A stretch of 64,000 bases of DNA. Source: Gavia stellata (lineage: Eukaryota; Chordata; Aves; Gaviiformes; Gaviidae). The notes under the pieces were generated by a model. It was not told the origin of the DNA. It searched no databases and saw only the letters and a program-made list of their open reading frames with translations. The position numbers and the translations under genes were made by a program. Each line of letters begins with the position of its first letter. Positions within the stretch are counted from its first letter, which is position 1. Positions 39,829-54,100 of this stretch are shown here, piece after piece. Location of the stretch: contig NC_082598.1 of NCBI RefSeq assembly GCF_030936135.1, positions 9,366,687 to 9,430,686 on the forward strand, given 5' to 3'.

Positions 39829-39905
39829 GAGGTAGCCTAGTGGTCCGAGGACAGAGCAGGGAGCTATGAATCTGCGTGTTTTAGTCTTGCCTCTGTCACC
39901 AAGGT
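39829..39905 (+). mobile_element. tRNA-SINE-like relic (box A and box B)
   Basis: TAGCCTAGTGG is a perfect match to the pol III box A (TRGCNNAGYGG). AGAGCAGGGAGC follows, then a decayed box B (GTTTTAGTCTTG), then CCTCTGTCAC. This order is that of MIR and related amniote tRNA-SINE heads. It is old and diverged. Confidence 0.5.
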
Positions 39906-42900
39906 TACTTGTATATTGCAGTGTCCCAGCTCATGTGCATGTGTGCTTCTGGCAAACCCGTTTTCAAGCCTCCGCACTGCAGAGGCACACACAACCCATG
40001 CTTACGTACCCACGCTCACATTCACGCTGTAGTTGGCCAGGTCTGGCATTATGGTTTGGAGAGATTTGTTCTTCCCTAATGAACTGTTTAACATCTGTGA
40101 TTGTTTCCTGAAGAGCTGCATAATATCCCGGTACACTTCTTATTGTGCCCCTTTATCTCTCCCCCATTCCTTCTGGTTCCTCTGTTTTTCACATCGTTAT
40201 CATCACCGGTTTTGTGGTCCCTGTGCTTTGTCTTAGGCTTGTTATCCCTCAGTTCTTACACTCCAGAACAGCAGGCTCAGTGCAGTGTAAAAACTCTGCA
40301 AATGTTTTCCCTGACTGTGTAGCCCGAGTCAAGGTCAATCTATCAGGTAGCGTGAAGAGGCTGACTCTTTCAAAGTCCCAGCTGAAGCTGCTGATAAAAA
40401 GGTGATGCTGTTATATTTCCAGTGCAACCAGAAAGACAATGTTTAAGTCACCTCTTTAAAAATTCCTGTTAAAAATTTTGTTCGAAAACTACGCACCACC
40501 TTGCTTCAGCACTACCCTGCAATTCCCAGCACCATGAGATCACTCTTGAACGGACCCTCAGAAAATGAACCCATCAGCTGCAGGCCCACTTCTGGTGAAT
40601 TCACAACTTCACCGTTGCTCCTGAAACTCTGCCACCTCCTTCTCAACTGTCTCCTCCAGTGCAACCATTGTTCCCACCTCCATTGGTCTACTATCCTTCC
40701 AGAAACAGGACGTGGAGGACTGCAAGCTCCACACTCAGGGCACTACTCAGAACATCGCGATGCAGGCAGGTAGATGGGGAGTTGCCAGAATTCCTCTTTC
40801 CATCTTTAACCTTGCAGTGGAGAGCCTTTACCAGTTTGATGCATTACGTGCCCTCTACGGCCATGGGGCATGTCCTCATTTCTGCAAGCTGATTCAAGCT
40901 GGCTGGATCAAAGGGCAGATTTGAGGTATTTCTCCCCAAATCCTTGCACCTCAGGTTGAACAGAACCCTGGAGAGCTCCTCCTCCTCCTCCCTGCAGCCT
41001 TCAGCTGCGCCTCTGATCAGGGCAGGGGTGCACAGAAACTGGAGTAAGCCACATGCAAATCAGGGTTGAGTGGTAACCGAATATGTCTAACCCAGGGGGA
41101 TGCTGGTGGGAAGAGCAGAGTCAGTGAACGGGAAGTAAGCGAACAAACAGGCTGGAATATACCAGCCCTGGTATATTGGCATGTCAGTGGAGGGCTCTGT
41201 ATAGTAAATAAATAAATACAGGTACACATGTTTTAGCTATTTCCCCAGGGTAAAGTGAGTAGCAGTGTGTTCAAAGAGTAATATTTGCTTTATACTGTCC
41301 TGTGAGTGCAGGTTCAATATATACATTAGGAAGTACTTATAGGTTGTATGTGTGAACTATCAAGGAATTTGGACAACAACCTGAATAATCAGTAGCATAC
41401 ACCAAATCCTGTCGGTCTGATCCCAGTCCCAGATTTCTTAACTTCTCAGTGTTACAATTTCACAAGGAATTAAAATGGCTACTTAGCTACGTTATGTTAT
41501 TATGAGCAACATCACTTGTCAAGTATTTTAAGTATGAAAAGTGATGTTAAATGTTAGGCATTACTACCCATGTAAAAATTACACCCCAGTGTTAAGAATG
41601 CACAACAATATACCATTAACTTGTTTAATATGATAGCTTTGAAAGAGAGATATGTTTTTCTTTTACATTTCTACTACAAGACCTTTGTTATTACTTTGTT
41701 AAAATTCTTTCTGCAATAAAGATGATTCAATGATTTTGCAAACCAACCTCATCCCTAGAATGTTATAATTGGACAATTCAAGGCTTTTCAACACGGACCC
41801 TTGCATATATGTCATCTATCGCATTGCAGATTTCGTCCAATAGCAGAAAATGTACTCTGAATGCAATATCATCTTATCAGTATTCTAGCACCATAAGCTT
41901 TCTCACTGCAAGCAGGGTACTGTTCATTACAATGAAACTGAAAATGGAATAACTGAAGGATTGATTTATATGACCTTCACTCAGGAATGTTCTAATTCTG
42001 ACATAATTTCCCTGACTGAAATCCTAAACACAATTTTGATGTATTACCCTTAAAAGAAGGAGCTTAGATCCATAGATCAACAGAATACCTAGCATGAAAG
42101 AGAGTGGTGCAACAGCTCAGGAAGACTGCAAGAAAATGCAGATTGATCATGTGACTTTACTCCAAACATTGTCTCAGCCAGCAAATCCAAGAACGGGGTT
42201 GAAAGCAAGTGGAAAAACATTATGCGGATGTTTTCACAAATCCACTCCGTCACTCAAATCTCTCTTGATTATATACATTTTTATAGCAAATACAATGCAT
42301 GTTAATAAGTTAAAGCATGAACCAATCTGTTTACTAAAATTTGCAGGAAATGTTTCTTAAAACAGCTGATTTCTAGCAAAACAGGGACAGAGCTTGATTC
42401 CTGATACACTACACAAAAAGGTGCTTTACCAGGCAGCTCTGTTTTCCTCCTGCACCAGCAGTATAACCTATTCTGTCCTAACACCCGCTTGTCACGGGAG
42501 CCTGGGGAAGGCTTATCTGTGCTGTGAGGGTATCTTGGACCTGTCTCTGACTGCTAGCAGGTGAAAGCTAAAGTAGCCCTACAGTGTGCTGCTTAAAAAT
42601 AATAGCTGATATCTTTAAAGCAAAGTAGCTGGATCTAAATCCAGTAGAATCTTACTGAATTGAAAGGTGAATCAGGTTGGTTGTGTTACTACTTGGATTT
42701 TTTTGGTGAGCTAGAGAGTAATTAGAAGAAAGGACAGATACAAACTATTCACCACAAACCAGTTGATAAATGTACATTAAAAGCCCAGTGAACACAGTTT
42801 TAATACCTTCCAGAATTGAAATCAACAGGTCATTTAATTTTAAGCGGACTAAGAAACAGCAATCTGTCCCCCACCCGCGCCTTTATTCTGTTCTTAGTGT

Positions 42901-45289
42901 TGGGTGAAATGAACGCTCGCCTCCTTCCCTCCCACACACTCAGCTCACAGTTCCCACTTAGCCACTTCCCAGTCCTGTTTTGGACAAATCTTTATCTTAT
43001 CACCCTTCTCTTGCAAATCCTTCTTCTCTAGAGCACTTAACATCCTCCTCTTTCACAAAATCCACCTTTTACAAGTGCTACCTAATCAATCTTACTTTAT
43101 CCTAGCCGGAAAATGGATGGTTTTATTTTAGAAAAAACTTTTTATTCAGTGCATTTTGTGGCTGGTCCTAATACTTTAATTCTAGCAGATGGTAGCCTCC
43201 TCTATGCAGGAACATTTGTCTGCTTCACTGTATTGCACAATGCTAGTCCAATCATATTATTCTCACCTATGAATGGGCCTGTTCCTTATTACTCCCAAAG
43301 ATCAAACATTACACAATTCCTCCAGTATTTTTCACTTAGGGACAGTCTGAGCTACAGCTACTGCAGCCACAGTAAAAGCACTACAGCCTCAGAAAGATTA
43401 TTCCTTCCTTCCTGAATACGTTAGAGTGGATATACCAGGAACTAAATTTGTGCTTAGGGATAGCAGGAAGTGCCTGATTCTTTTTTATGTATTTGCAGAA
43501 AGGAAAAAGAAAATGAAAAAAGAAAACTGAAAAGAACTTGGGTGGAATCAAATTTAGGACATTTATTCCCTCAGTTATACAGACACAGTTTTCAAGAGTA
43601 ATTATTTACATCAAAAACTGTTTCCTACTAGAATGACATAAAGGCCTGTAAGCAGTGGACAAAAGAGAAAAACAACAGTGCATATTATCTTTATAATCAA
43701 TTAGCACCATAATTGTATATGGTGCATATCAACATATATGAATACAATACAGACAATATTTGATTCTTTGGACTAGAAAACTCAATGTGGAGCCCAGTTC
43801 TGCAAACCAATCCTGGCATGCTTGATTTTCAGCATGAGCTGTTTATTGAATTCTCAAATTAATGTATTTATCTGTAGGAAAATCAAAACAGCAGAGGAAG
43901 TAATATAGTCTTAGATTTCCCAATGGCAAATTCATTAGCGGAGTCAATTCTGGACTCAGCCTGGCATCTTATCCACCAGACAACACTCGCTTTCCAGCAT
44001 AATGACAGATGATCGTAAAAGCTTAACAGTGTTTTGCTATGCTGGTAAAGCAAATAGGGATGGGAGTGAAGAGCAGCATGGTATCTTCTTCGACCAATGG
44101 CAAACCATTAAGTATGAGAGACTAAGAACTAGACTTTATTAGGATGATTATCATTACCCTCAACAACAACTATAAAAAGCTCCAAGTCAAATGGTTCTGA
44201 CTCACTTGTTGAAGGGTACTAGCATCTGTGGAGGAAATTCTGGGTATGGGCTGTCACCGATGGCTAATCCCTCTGGAGCAGGTGCACAGCAGTTTGCCAG
44301 TCCCACATCATAGCAGGGCTGGAAGCCAGGCGATCCAGCTCCTAAAAGATATGCCCATTTGGAAAAGAGGTGGAACAAAACAAGAAAGTGCACTGCCTGT
44401 CTTGGCATCTCTCCTGAGTGGCTTCCACTGGTGAAGTTTTGGTGCCTAGCACAATTTGGAAGCCTTTCTCCCCTCAGTGCACATCAGTGGTAATACCCTA
44501 CCCGTCCTTCCCCAATATCAAGTTCTCCTGGGCTGCAGCAGCAACTCTTGGGTGAAGTACTTTTACAGCCGGTATGTTTGTAATTGTAAATGCAACAGAC
44601 TCTCTATAAACTGGTGACTGTTAATATTTAAAAATATCACTAGAATGCATAAGTAGCAGATCAGTCTAACCTGACTAAGGTCAAAGAACATTTATCGAGC
44701 CCTTTCAGGACAGAAGGCAGAAATATTGCAAAATTGACTTTCAAATGAATGAACAAGGAACACAGACTCAAAATCTCAACTCTGGCAGATGCTGAACCCA
44801 GTGTCATTTGATCTTCAGTAGCACTTAGGTGTCTGAATAGGTCAGCTGAAGCAGAAGGAAACCTTTCTCAAAAATTATTGCTCTTGTTCCAATAGTCCAA
44901 ATTGGTGGCTTCTGAATAAGAGAAAAACATTTTCTTACATTATAAGTAGTATAAATAAAATAATATAAAGCCTTTTCACTGATTCAGATACACCTATTAA
45001 AAATTACGTTGTAGCATTAGAGAGGACCCTATGGTCAAACCTGCACTAGACAGACTGAAAGACTTCTTGAAGGGATTTTTTTTTAATCTGAAATAGTACA
45101 TGCCTTTCAACACAACATTTCTGCCCGATTAAAGTAATTCCATTGATGGAGAGTCTAGGAGTCATAGTTTGATTATGATTGCAATTTATTGTAAACTTAT
45201 TGTATCCATTCTTAACCTGAGCTGTAAGAATATTAATACTAGTAATTATTAAACTTGAGAACAATGCAAAAAAAGATAAAGAAAAAAAG

Positions 45290-45490
45290 GAGGGAAATGA
45301 AGCTAATTAAATGCCTGGCTCCCATTGATTGCCAATAGCTGTTAGTGTTAAATTAAGAGGTTATTTTATTGTCCTCTGCAGCCAAGCTCAGCCATACTCC
45401 ATTCAATAACCAACAATTTAGGTCTTTGAGTTAATAATAATTACAATAAAAGTATTCCCCACTTTCTGGCATGCTGTGTTTATTTTAGGA
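45290..45490. promoter_or_regulatory. Candidate conserved non-coding element
   Basis: A dense set of homeodomain/PBX-like cores (GCTAATTAAATG, CATTGATTGCC, TTAATAATAATTAC) sits in locally low-repeat DNA. No coding potential is visible. Enhancer identity is a guess from composition only. Confidence 0.2.
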
Positions 45491-48400
45491 TATTAACACA
45501 GCAATCTAAATACAACACGTAAGACTCCCTCAGGGCTTTCTGTCTCACATCCCAGACCTTCTGTTTCTTTATAAACTTTAACAGCCACAGTTATAAGAGA
45601 TATAAATAGTCTGAAGCACAAGAGAATCTCTCTTCCTTGACAGAATCTTTATTTACAAGCTGTACAAACCTAAGCAGGTCAAATAGTCCCTTGCTGGCAG
45701 GTTAATAAGGTCCACCTGCCAAATAAACCCACCAGTGAACTTCCCAGAGTCTACATAAATCCAAAAAGCTTGGACAAGAGAAGATTTTTCTCCCTAGGAA
45801 TCACACTGAGACAGGATGCTTACAGTTCAAAAGGGGTTCATCTTTCGAACTCCGGAGTGTTTGTCTACCTGGCACATACTTGTGAGTGTGCAAAAAAACT
45901 TGCAAAAACCATGGTTCTTACCTTCAGAAGACACCATTATTTAATGTTTATCTTTCAATACTGCTTACAGGACACCTACATGCCGAGGGCTGCTGTACTG
46001 GTGCCATACAAACATGTAAGACTTTTAAGTCTCTGCCCTTGAGAGTTTTTAAAAGGCAAGTATAGTTGGGTCATAAATCAAACCTTTAAAATTATTTAGG
46101 ACTTAACATACAATTAATTTGCCTACAACGCCATGAAAGAGAAATGGAAGAGTAGGATAACTGATTATTTAAACTGACCTAAAAATTAATTCTCACAAGC
46201 TACAGTACATTTTAAAATGAATATTGACCGCTATCAAAGTGGAATTCTGTTCCGAGACCTGAGCTGTTCAAACACTACTCTTGGGTAAATGTTTCCCACT
46301 GAATCAATGGCTTCTTTATGTTCTTTCCTGAATCAGCTAGGCCCAGCAACTGTCCCAGTGTGGGCATATCCACACAACTTTCAAGAGGCCTAGCCACTAT
46401 GTTTATATTGCATTGTAAAAAGCATCTCCAAAGCTTCCTTCAGATTTCTGTTTGCACAGTCAATTTTACAATTTGGTAAATTCTTAGAGCATGCCTCCTA
46501 ATTTATTATACTCTTAGGATGGTATCAGGCAGACAGCCATGCAGCAGTGGATTATAACTGGGCAGCAGAAGCTCCCTAGCCCAAGACTCTGAAGCAGGAA
46601 CTTGTGATCCATTCATGAAGGGAGTTAGTTTACCTTTGCATGCCGGGCTAAGAACTGCAGCAGTGCCCAAGCTGATTCACAAACAGATCATATGTCCCAG
46701 CCTCAGATGTAGCAACAGCAACTGGGGAGGGTGATACATGACTGGAAAGGCAGTGTGTGTCTGTGGAGGGCAGGGATCACAGGTGTGATTTTAACTAACC
46801 AGCAAAAGTCTGATGAAGTTCTTTAATGTATCATGAGGGACATGTCCATAGCAGGCCTACAGTCTGTCTGCTGCCTGCCTGTAAAAATCCTTGGGGACAG
46901 GTTACAGGCAAATCAGGGAACACATAAAAAGGCATGCAGCTTTTCCCTCCTGCGGGTCTAGAGCGGACTAGACCAGACTCCCTGCAGGCACTGGGGATTA
47001 CCGGTGTATTAAAACATACAGCATTGGGACTGCAAAGAAACAACTCACATACGTAACGCTAAGTACATATATTTGCCAGAGTGACTCCAAATATAAGTCA
47101 AATGTAACAGGTTTACAAGTGTACATGAAATAAGGAACACATGTAGAATGTGCATTTAAGATGGTATGCTGTGGAAAAGCATTTAGTTGCACTTTGAAGA
47201 CCTCTCTCTATCTCAGATCACCAGAGGGAGTGCTGGGTTTCGTGATCATAGTATTTTAGGTGAGCTGCATGCTGGGAGTGGCATACTTTTAGTCAGATGC
47301 AAAAGTACCTCTTCTAGCCCCTATAAAGGGCTTCCAGGGTGAGACAGAAGTTGGGACTTTGAATCACAGGTTAGACTCCTGAATTCTGAGTGCCATTTAA
47401 GTGCCTATCTCCTCCTTTGGACCAGTGCAAACAGTTTGTTCCTGCCTTAAAGAACCAGCTAAAACCCAGAAGATGTATGAAACCTCAGCCCTTCAGCAAA
47501 TACCGCATGCCCACTTGCTGTAGCAATTGGAAGAGGAGGAGTGTCCAACACATGGTGGACTGTGTCCACGGGAATGATGCTATTATTAGTGCAGCGGTAC
47601 TACAACCATGCCCAGCTTCAGTGTGAGACAATGTAGAGTGGGTGAATCTTCAAGTAGGCTGCCTCCTACATGCTGGCCAAGCCCAACACCTCTTCTCTGC
47701 TGAGTACACTCTTCATTTGAATCACAGTTTAATTCAGATGCAACTGAGACAGTTTCTAATGTACGTAAACGGGATGCAGATTCAGTGTTGGAGCCAGAAC
47801 TGCCACAGTGGGATCACTCTTGCATGTAGGGTTGAGCTGCTGACAGTGAACCGCAGTGTAACTCCTGCAGGCAGCTCAGCAGCCACCTTTCACTCCCTGC
47901 TTGTTCACCAAGCAAGGATGTCTCACAAAATGCCTGCACTGATTTGCAAAGTGTAAGCTCTGGCTCATTAACAATAACTGAAGCGAACAAATATAATTTA
48001 GAGGAGCGATCATATCAAGCTCAAGAAGAATGTAAGAACATGGTAAAATGTGCAAGAAACACGTCCTACTCCCTTCAGTTTTCACGGCAAAACCATCACA
48101 GGTGATAATTTAGTAGTTAGGCCTACATTTGCAAACTTGTTCATCCTATGTCTCAAATCCAGTTGTTTCAGCCCTCATTTGTCAAGTACATTTGCATGTA
48201 CTCAATACCAATATAAAACAAGTGCTAGGCATCTTATATAAAGTATCCAAACAGTTCTTAAAATTAGTGGATATTTCTGAAAACATCTGTCAATGAGCAT
48301 TTTTCTCAAGGCATATATACTGAGTAAATGGGATATGATCACAGCTACAGTTTCTCAGTACAGGAAATTGCCAGCCACCAACATAATTAGAAACAGTTCA

Positions 48401-51400
48401 TATGATCAAATTAATCATTCAAAAAAGAGCAATTACTGTTAACAGAATAATGGCATGCCTTAAAAAAGAATGAAATTAACCTTTAGGACCGACACAGTTA
48501 CCCTCACCATTCTGTACTGAGGCAGCAAAGATTAATATATGTGCAAAATAAAACACTGCATTAGCGTCTGCTGAAAACAGAAGTAGCATTATCTATCTGG
48601 CCTATTCAACCCTTAACAAACTTTATTCTTTGGCACTGGCATAGAGTGGAAATATCAATAGTCACTTCTCTGCCAAAATGAAAAAAAAAAAAACTTCAAG
48701 ACTTCCATTCCTTACCACATTGTGTTTATCACTGAGCAATAATTACATGAAGATTAAGCATAAGTCAGTAATTTGAAATGCAGAATTAACATTCAAACCT
48801 ACATTACGGCTCCTCAAAAGCTAAGAGTTACAGGGTTAAGCTTTAGCCTTAACAAGCCAAGATCTAGAAATGCATACCAAACGATTGCAAAAAACCTGTA
48901 GTTTTACTCTGTAGTGCTAAACATTAATTCCGATTATGAATGTATTTCAGTATTTGTACTCCTAAATGAAATTAATGTTTATAAACACAGTAACATGCTA
49001 TGCTATCAATAGATACAAGAGTTAACGTGTTTTGAATCCTCAAGCTGTGTGTTTCTACATAGATTTACTTTATTCTGAATGTCAGCAATGTTTAAATTAA
49101 GTCATACTGATGTTGAAGATAGAGACATATAACTTCTATAGACAAATTTATTAGCGCACTGAAGTTACATATACCAGTCTGCAGCATGTTAGCTGCTTAG
49201 AACTGGTATACAGCTGTTTTTTATCATCCCAACACTGGAAAACAGCAGGGACATGCTCCTCAGTTTTCCTTTCTCTTGGCATCTGCCTTCCCCTGAAGAT
49301 GTATCCCACTCCCTCATGTCTTCAACTTTCCTCTTCCTTTTGCTCCCTTAATGACACTTCCCTTCCTTCTGCTCAGCACAAATGATGCAAACAGACATAG
49401 GTATTTGTGAGAAAAGTGACATTTACTCCATTCTTTTCCTAACTGGAAATATATCTGGTAAACAGACTGGTGTATAACTCATAGTATGAAGAAGATACAC
49501 ATTTAATTGTATATTTTCATCAAGGTTATAATTTCTTACTCTGAACAGCATTTAAGCTATAAGCTATAATTGTACTTAAGGTGTCTCTCATTTGGACGGA
49601 GCCTAATTCTGTTTGAAATTCTCTAAGCAGATTATTTTCTTTTTCCCAAAGAATCAACTTTCAATTAAAAAATAGTATTGCTCTGCTTTTATATGAGATT
49701 ACACAAAACATATGAGAAGTCTGAAAATAGGAAGGTACAGCGCTTTTCAAGTTAATTTAAAAGTAAAAACAATTCTAATATACACAATGCTGAATTTTTT
49801 AAGTAACGATTTTCAATGAACCTTCATACAAATTAATTACCAAATGTATTTGTAGGTTCTTAAGAAAGCATTTAGTACTATAATTTTAGGATGACTATGC
49901 TACATTCAATATAAAATATTTTGAAACACTGATTTAAGTTTTATACTTTATTCTTTCTTAATTCTACATCAGCAGCTTGCTGTCTCCATATTAAACAGCA
50001 TGCAATAGGTTGCATAGCCAAAGACATAAATGCATGCATAGCAATAAAGATTTTTCTTAACAGTCGGGATGACACATAGACTGACATGCTGAAGGATCAG
50101 TGGGTCTGCCTAGTTATATCTAACATAGCTAAGGATAGGTTCAGACAGGTTGGAAGCAACGATTACTTACTGTTAATCCGAAGGAAAAACATGGACTGCT
50201 GGCTAAAGTCAGCGCTCAGGTGATGGGTTGCCAGCTGACAGCCTGAAAGAGAGAATAATGGTGATACCAGGGACAAGGCTGTGAAGGTATCTCTGCATCA
50301 GTGCTACAACAAAACAGGACAATGGGTGGCATTAACTTTTCCAGTGTATTCACGTTTTGAATTAGAACTACAGTGTCTTCAGTGTTTAGCCCTAATAGGT
50401 GGAAAAGTCTGTGAAACAAGAAAACCCTACATTTGTAGATTCTATATGGCCTAATACAGTCTTTATCTCATTAAGCACCTGTAGTACAATAAACACTGTG
50501 GACATGCTGTGCTGCTGTACTAACTAACTTGGGAATATCTGATTAACTCATCGACTGCAGTCACGTAACTTCAGTTTAACTCTACTTGTCATTATGTTTA
50601 CATTGCCACCAAGATGATTTGCATCCAGGGAAATATTTACTAAACAGATGATTATATAAAATCCTGAAACAAAAATAAAAAGGGATACAAGAAAGGAATT
50701 CAGAAAGCAATCCTTAGGATCCGTACAGGAGAGAAATGTAAACATGAAGCTCCTGCCACAAAGATCTACAATGAGACTAAATGTACTCACTAACTGCACC
50801 ATCATTACGATTGGCCTTTGCCAGGAGAAAGGCAAAGTTTTATCACAGGAACTGCTGATCGCCATTATTTCTAACAGCAAGAAGTACCCCAACATGTGCC
50901 CCATCCCCTTGTTAACAGGGCTGACCAAACTCTCAGGGGAGAGAGTTCTGCACTGTTGCATGGAGTAGTGCCACACACGTAGAATTTGTTTCTGAGCTCT
51001 GCCTAACGCAGTGAAACTACAGCAACTGCAACACAGGCCTTGGCTTTTCTGGCGCTGTCTGTCCCTGTGGTGGCAACAAAAAAAAAGTATCTTCCTTCAG
51101 CTTCAGAATTTCAGCATATCCTAACATATGCCTAAGGTCAGGAGCAGCTACTACCATTATTGCTGAATAAACGATCTTTAAAAAGTGTTTGAATTGTAAG
51201 TTATCTTTCGGCCTAGTAACTAATTGATAATCTCTAAAATATTTAAGTATTTCTAGAACAATATGCAACTGCTACATCTATTTAAATTCCTTTATTGAGC
51301 TGAACAGAGGGATATTGATCTTGATACAATTTCTTAACAGAATATATCCATAAAAGTTGAAAGTAAGGAGGAATAAAATTTTAGATATCAAATGAAACCG

Positions 51401-52769
51401 GAGTCATTAATAAATGAATAGTATTATCTGCTCTCATTGTACACCTGTTTGGCTATCCAAGAAACAAACTGTTAAAAAGTGTTGGCTAATTCAGGATCAC
51501 AAGAAAATGTAATGAAAGAGAATAAAACCTCCAAGAGGTTCAGTCTGGAAATTTGCAACTCCTGGAAACAGATTGGAGGACATTTACTTCAACTCTTTCA
51601 AAGCCATCACTAAAGTATAATGCAGTGTACCTATTATTTCTCAGCACAAGCTCATTCTGCACTGCATGTGCATTTACACCATTGGTATTTAAAACTTTTT
51701 TGAACTCAGTTTTTAGAAGTATAATATAACTATATCCACTTTCAAAGAATCAGCCTTTGTGTACTGCAGTGGAAAAATTGAGAGATTATTATCACAATAT
51801 GAGCTCAAGAAAACAGACAATTGTTTTAGAAATTAAAGAAACTGCATGCACAGTTTCTGTTTAAAAGGGTCATGGCATTGGAGAAGTTTGCACCAGCGTC
51901 TATGTGCAGTATAAACTGGTGCTATTCCAGTTAAAGGTCTTAACTCCCAGCATAAGCTTTCCTGGAAATTTGCATGGTGGGTCTATCAGGAGGTAATTAC
52001 ATGGTTGCAAATCTTAGTAGCATAGACAAGGCCAGTGATCTATAGGAGTTGAAATAGCTAAGAAAGATTTGTTGTCACCTTGACCATGATAGCAAAATCC
52101 TTCCACTTGAAACAACTGACACAGAAGGCAAACACGAGAACTGCATTATCTGGAGGATCTTATGCATTAGCAGTAAGTACAGCATAAAAATTTGTTTCTC
52201 TTTTGTAAGTCATACAAAGTTATATCATTGAGCCTGAATACAGAATTTATTCCCGAGAGAAAGTAGATAACACATTTGTTAGCACACCAATTATTGATAA
52301 CTAACCCGGTTTCTCATGCAAGTTTTTTTTTTTTTCACCAGCAAAAAACAGCAAGCACTCCTGCAAACACGTCATGCTTTGTACTTTTAATACATTAGCA
52401 TTATTGTTCAACTATGGAAGAAAAGCACACCTGTATATGCCCTTATGTAGCAAAACAACAGGATTCACATATTTGTACTTCTATTTATAACGGTGCTTCT
52501 ATTTGTAATTAGAAAACATTTTTTTCTGTAAATGCATATAACTGAACTTTGGAAAGGAAGCTGGAAGATAAAATTGTCATGACTCTTAATTCAAATTAGC
52601 TATTTTAAAATGTGATGGCCCTTCACCTTCCTCTAGTGCTGTAAATACTGACATTTGGAAGCTAAATCTTATTTGTCTCACACCTTAAAGATAGTATTTT
52701 TTTTTACAGAAAGGCTGTAAAACAAGTTAAGGTACCTTTATCACTACAGACAGATTGCCTTCAGTCACT

Positions 52770-52870
52770 TTGAGATTAAAGTTCTAATCAGCCGATGATT
52801 AAGTTTCTCATTACTAAGTAATTAGCACTAAGTTTGCACTGTTCAACTGTTAACTGCCATGCTAAGAAAA
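52770..52870. promoter_or_regulatory. Candidate conserved non-coding element
   Basis: Clustered cores TAATCAGCCGATGATTAAG and AAGTAATTAGCACTAAG about 1.2 kb upstream of the putative NSD2 promoter. This resembles homeodomain-bound enhancers, from motif content only. Confidence 0.2.
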
Positions 52871-53351
52871 GGTGCACCCACCCTTAAACACGTAAAAACA
52901 TCAACAAACTTTAACATATAAAAGTAAATTAAGGATTACAAAAAAAATTAAATAGTCTGAGCCTTTCTGTAACAGATGGCATAACCTCACCATTATCCAT
53001 GAAGTATGATGCTGGTGTGTTCCCCTCCTCCATGATCGTCTGTTTACCTTTCACAGGAGTTGCGTTAGGCCCTTAGCTACCAGGTTAATACAGTATCCAT
53101 AGCACCGAGGAACTATATTCTCGGCCTTGCACAGAAAACACAGGTTCTCAGTGCTCCACAAATCCTTTATCAAACCATCAAAAGCTTGAAAAAGTTGGCC
53201 ATTACCTGCTTTACATTATCTGGTGTGACAGCTCATGAGAATATTTGTTCCTGTCGTAACATGACAGGTATTTAACGATTTGGCCTAAAAAAATAGCCGT
53301 GCTTTCAATTGGCAAATTGCAAGCACATGTACTTATTTTGATGCGAGCTTT

Positions 53352-53365
53352 AAAAAAAAAAAAAA
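53352..53365. repeat. poly(A) tract
   Basis: 14 consecutive A just upstream of the second CpG island. Confidence 0.9.
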
Positions 53366-54018
53366 AGACCAACCAGGCCATACTTCCAGAAGAGACAGCC
53401 CGGGTAATTCGCAGCCAGGCGCACTTGGGTTCTTACAACCATCCGACAGCCTCAAAATTGTGTGCAGTTGTACAGAAAGTCAAAACATTTGGCTTAAATC
53501 AGGATTTTTCAGAGAGCGCATGTGTACGGTCGCCGAGGCCAGCGGGTGAGGAGGGCACGTTCACCAGGCGTGCGGCCCTTGGCGAGCATCCCTGTGCCCA
53601 AGGGGCAGATACATAATAATATTTAAAAATATTTAAAAAATAAGTGTTTTCCACCGACCTCTGCGGGGGCGGAGGGCCCTCGACGCGCTCTCGCCCACCT
53701 GGGGACGCCGCCGCGGCGAGCCAGACCCCCCCCTGAGCGGGCCGGGCCCCACACAGCTCCCGCCTTCGGCCCCACCTCGCCCCATGGCCTTCCCTCCCCT
53801 GGAACCCGGCCCGCCCTTCTCTTCCTCCCCACCGGCGGCGGCCCTGTCAGGGCGGGCGGCCCTCGGCGCGCGCCGGGCCCGCGGCCGGCTGCGCTGGCGG
53901 CCCCGCTCCCGCCGTCCCCGCGCGCTCGCCGGCGGCGCGGCTGGCGCTGTGGCTGGCGCTGCTCCCGGCCGCCGCCGGGCCGCTGGGCCGCGCGTGCGGG
54001 CGGCTCCGTGCGGGGGGA

Positions 54019-54024
54019 TTTGAA
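54019..54024 (+). promoter_or_regulatory. CHR-like element TTTGAA
   Basis: TTTGAA in an otherwise GC-rich promoter, 34 bp upstream of the CCAAT box. It is the core of the cell-cycle homology region bound by DREAM/MuvB. In most such promoters the CHR lies downstream of CCAAT, so the order here is unusual. Confidence 0.3.
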
Positions 54025-54057
54025 ACAGCCGCTCCAGGGGCAGCGCAGCGGCGGCGC

Positions 54058-54062
54058 CCAAT
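54058..54062 (+). promoter_or_regulatory. CCAAT box
   Basis: CCAATCAGC in forward orientation, the NF-Y consensus, 17 bp before an E2F-like site and about 60-80 bp before the presumed start of transcription. Confidence 0.6.
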
Positions 54063-54074
54063 CAGCGGCCCGGA

Positions 54075-54084
54075 TTTTTCGCGC
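54075..54084 (+). promoter_or_regulatory. E2F-like site
   Basis: TTTTTCGCGC, close to the E2F consensus TTTSSCGC, between the CCAAT box and the GC box. Confidence 0.5.
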
Positions 54085-54100
54085 TGGTTCTGGCCGGAGG

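Larger units (their letters stand above)
39906..53500. other. Intergenic, no gene recognised
   Basis: 13.6 kb of AT-rich DNA between LETM1 and the next CpG island. Many short ORFs exist on both strands, none with a domain, codon bias or splice context that would support a gene. Two patches rich in TAAT-type homeodomain cores stand out, at about 45290-45490 and 52770-52870. Confidence 0.7.

Noticed and set aside
43905..43985. Possible third tRNA-SINE-like relic on the minus strand
   Set aside because: GGTGGATAAGATGCCAGGCTG recalls a box A region, but the box B part is too degraded to separate from chance.
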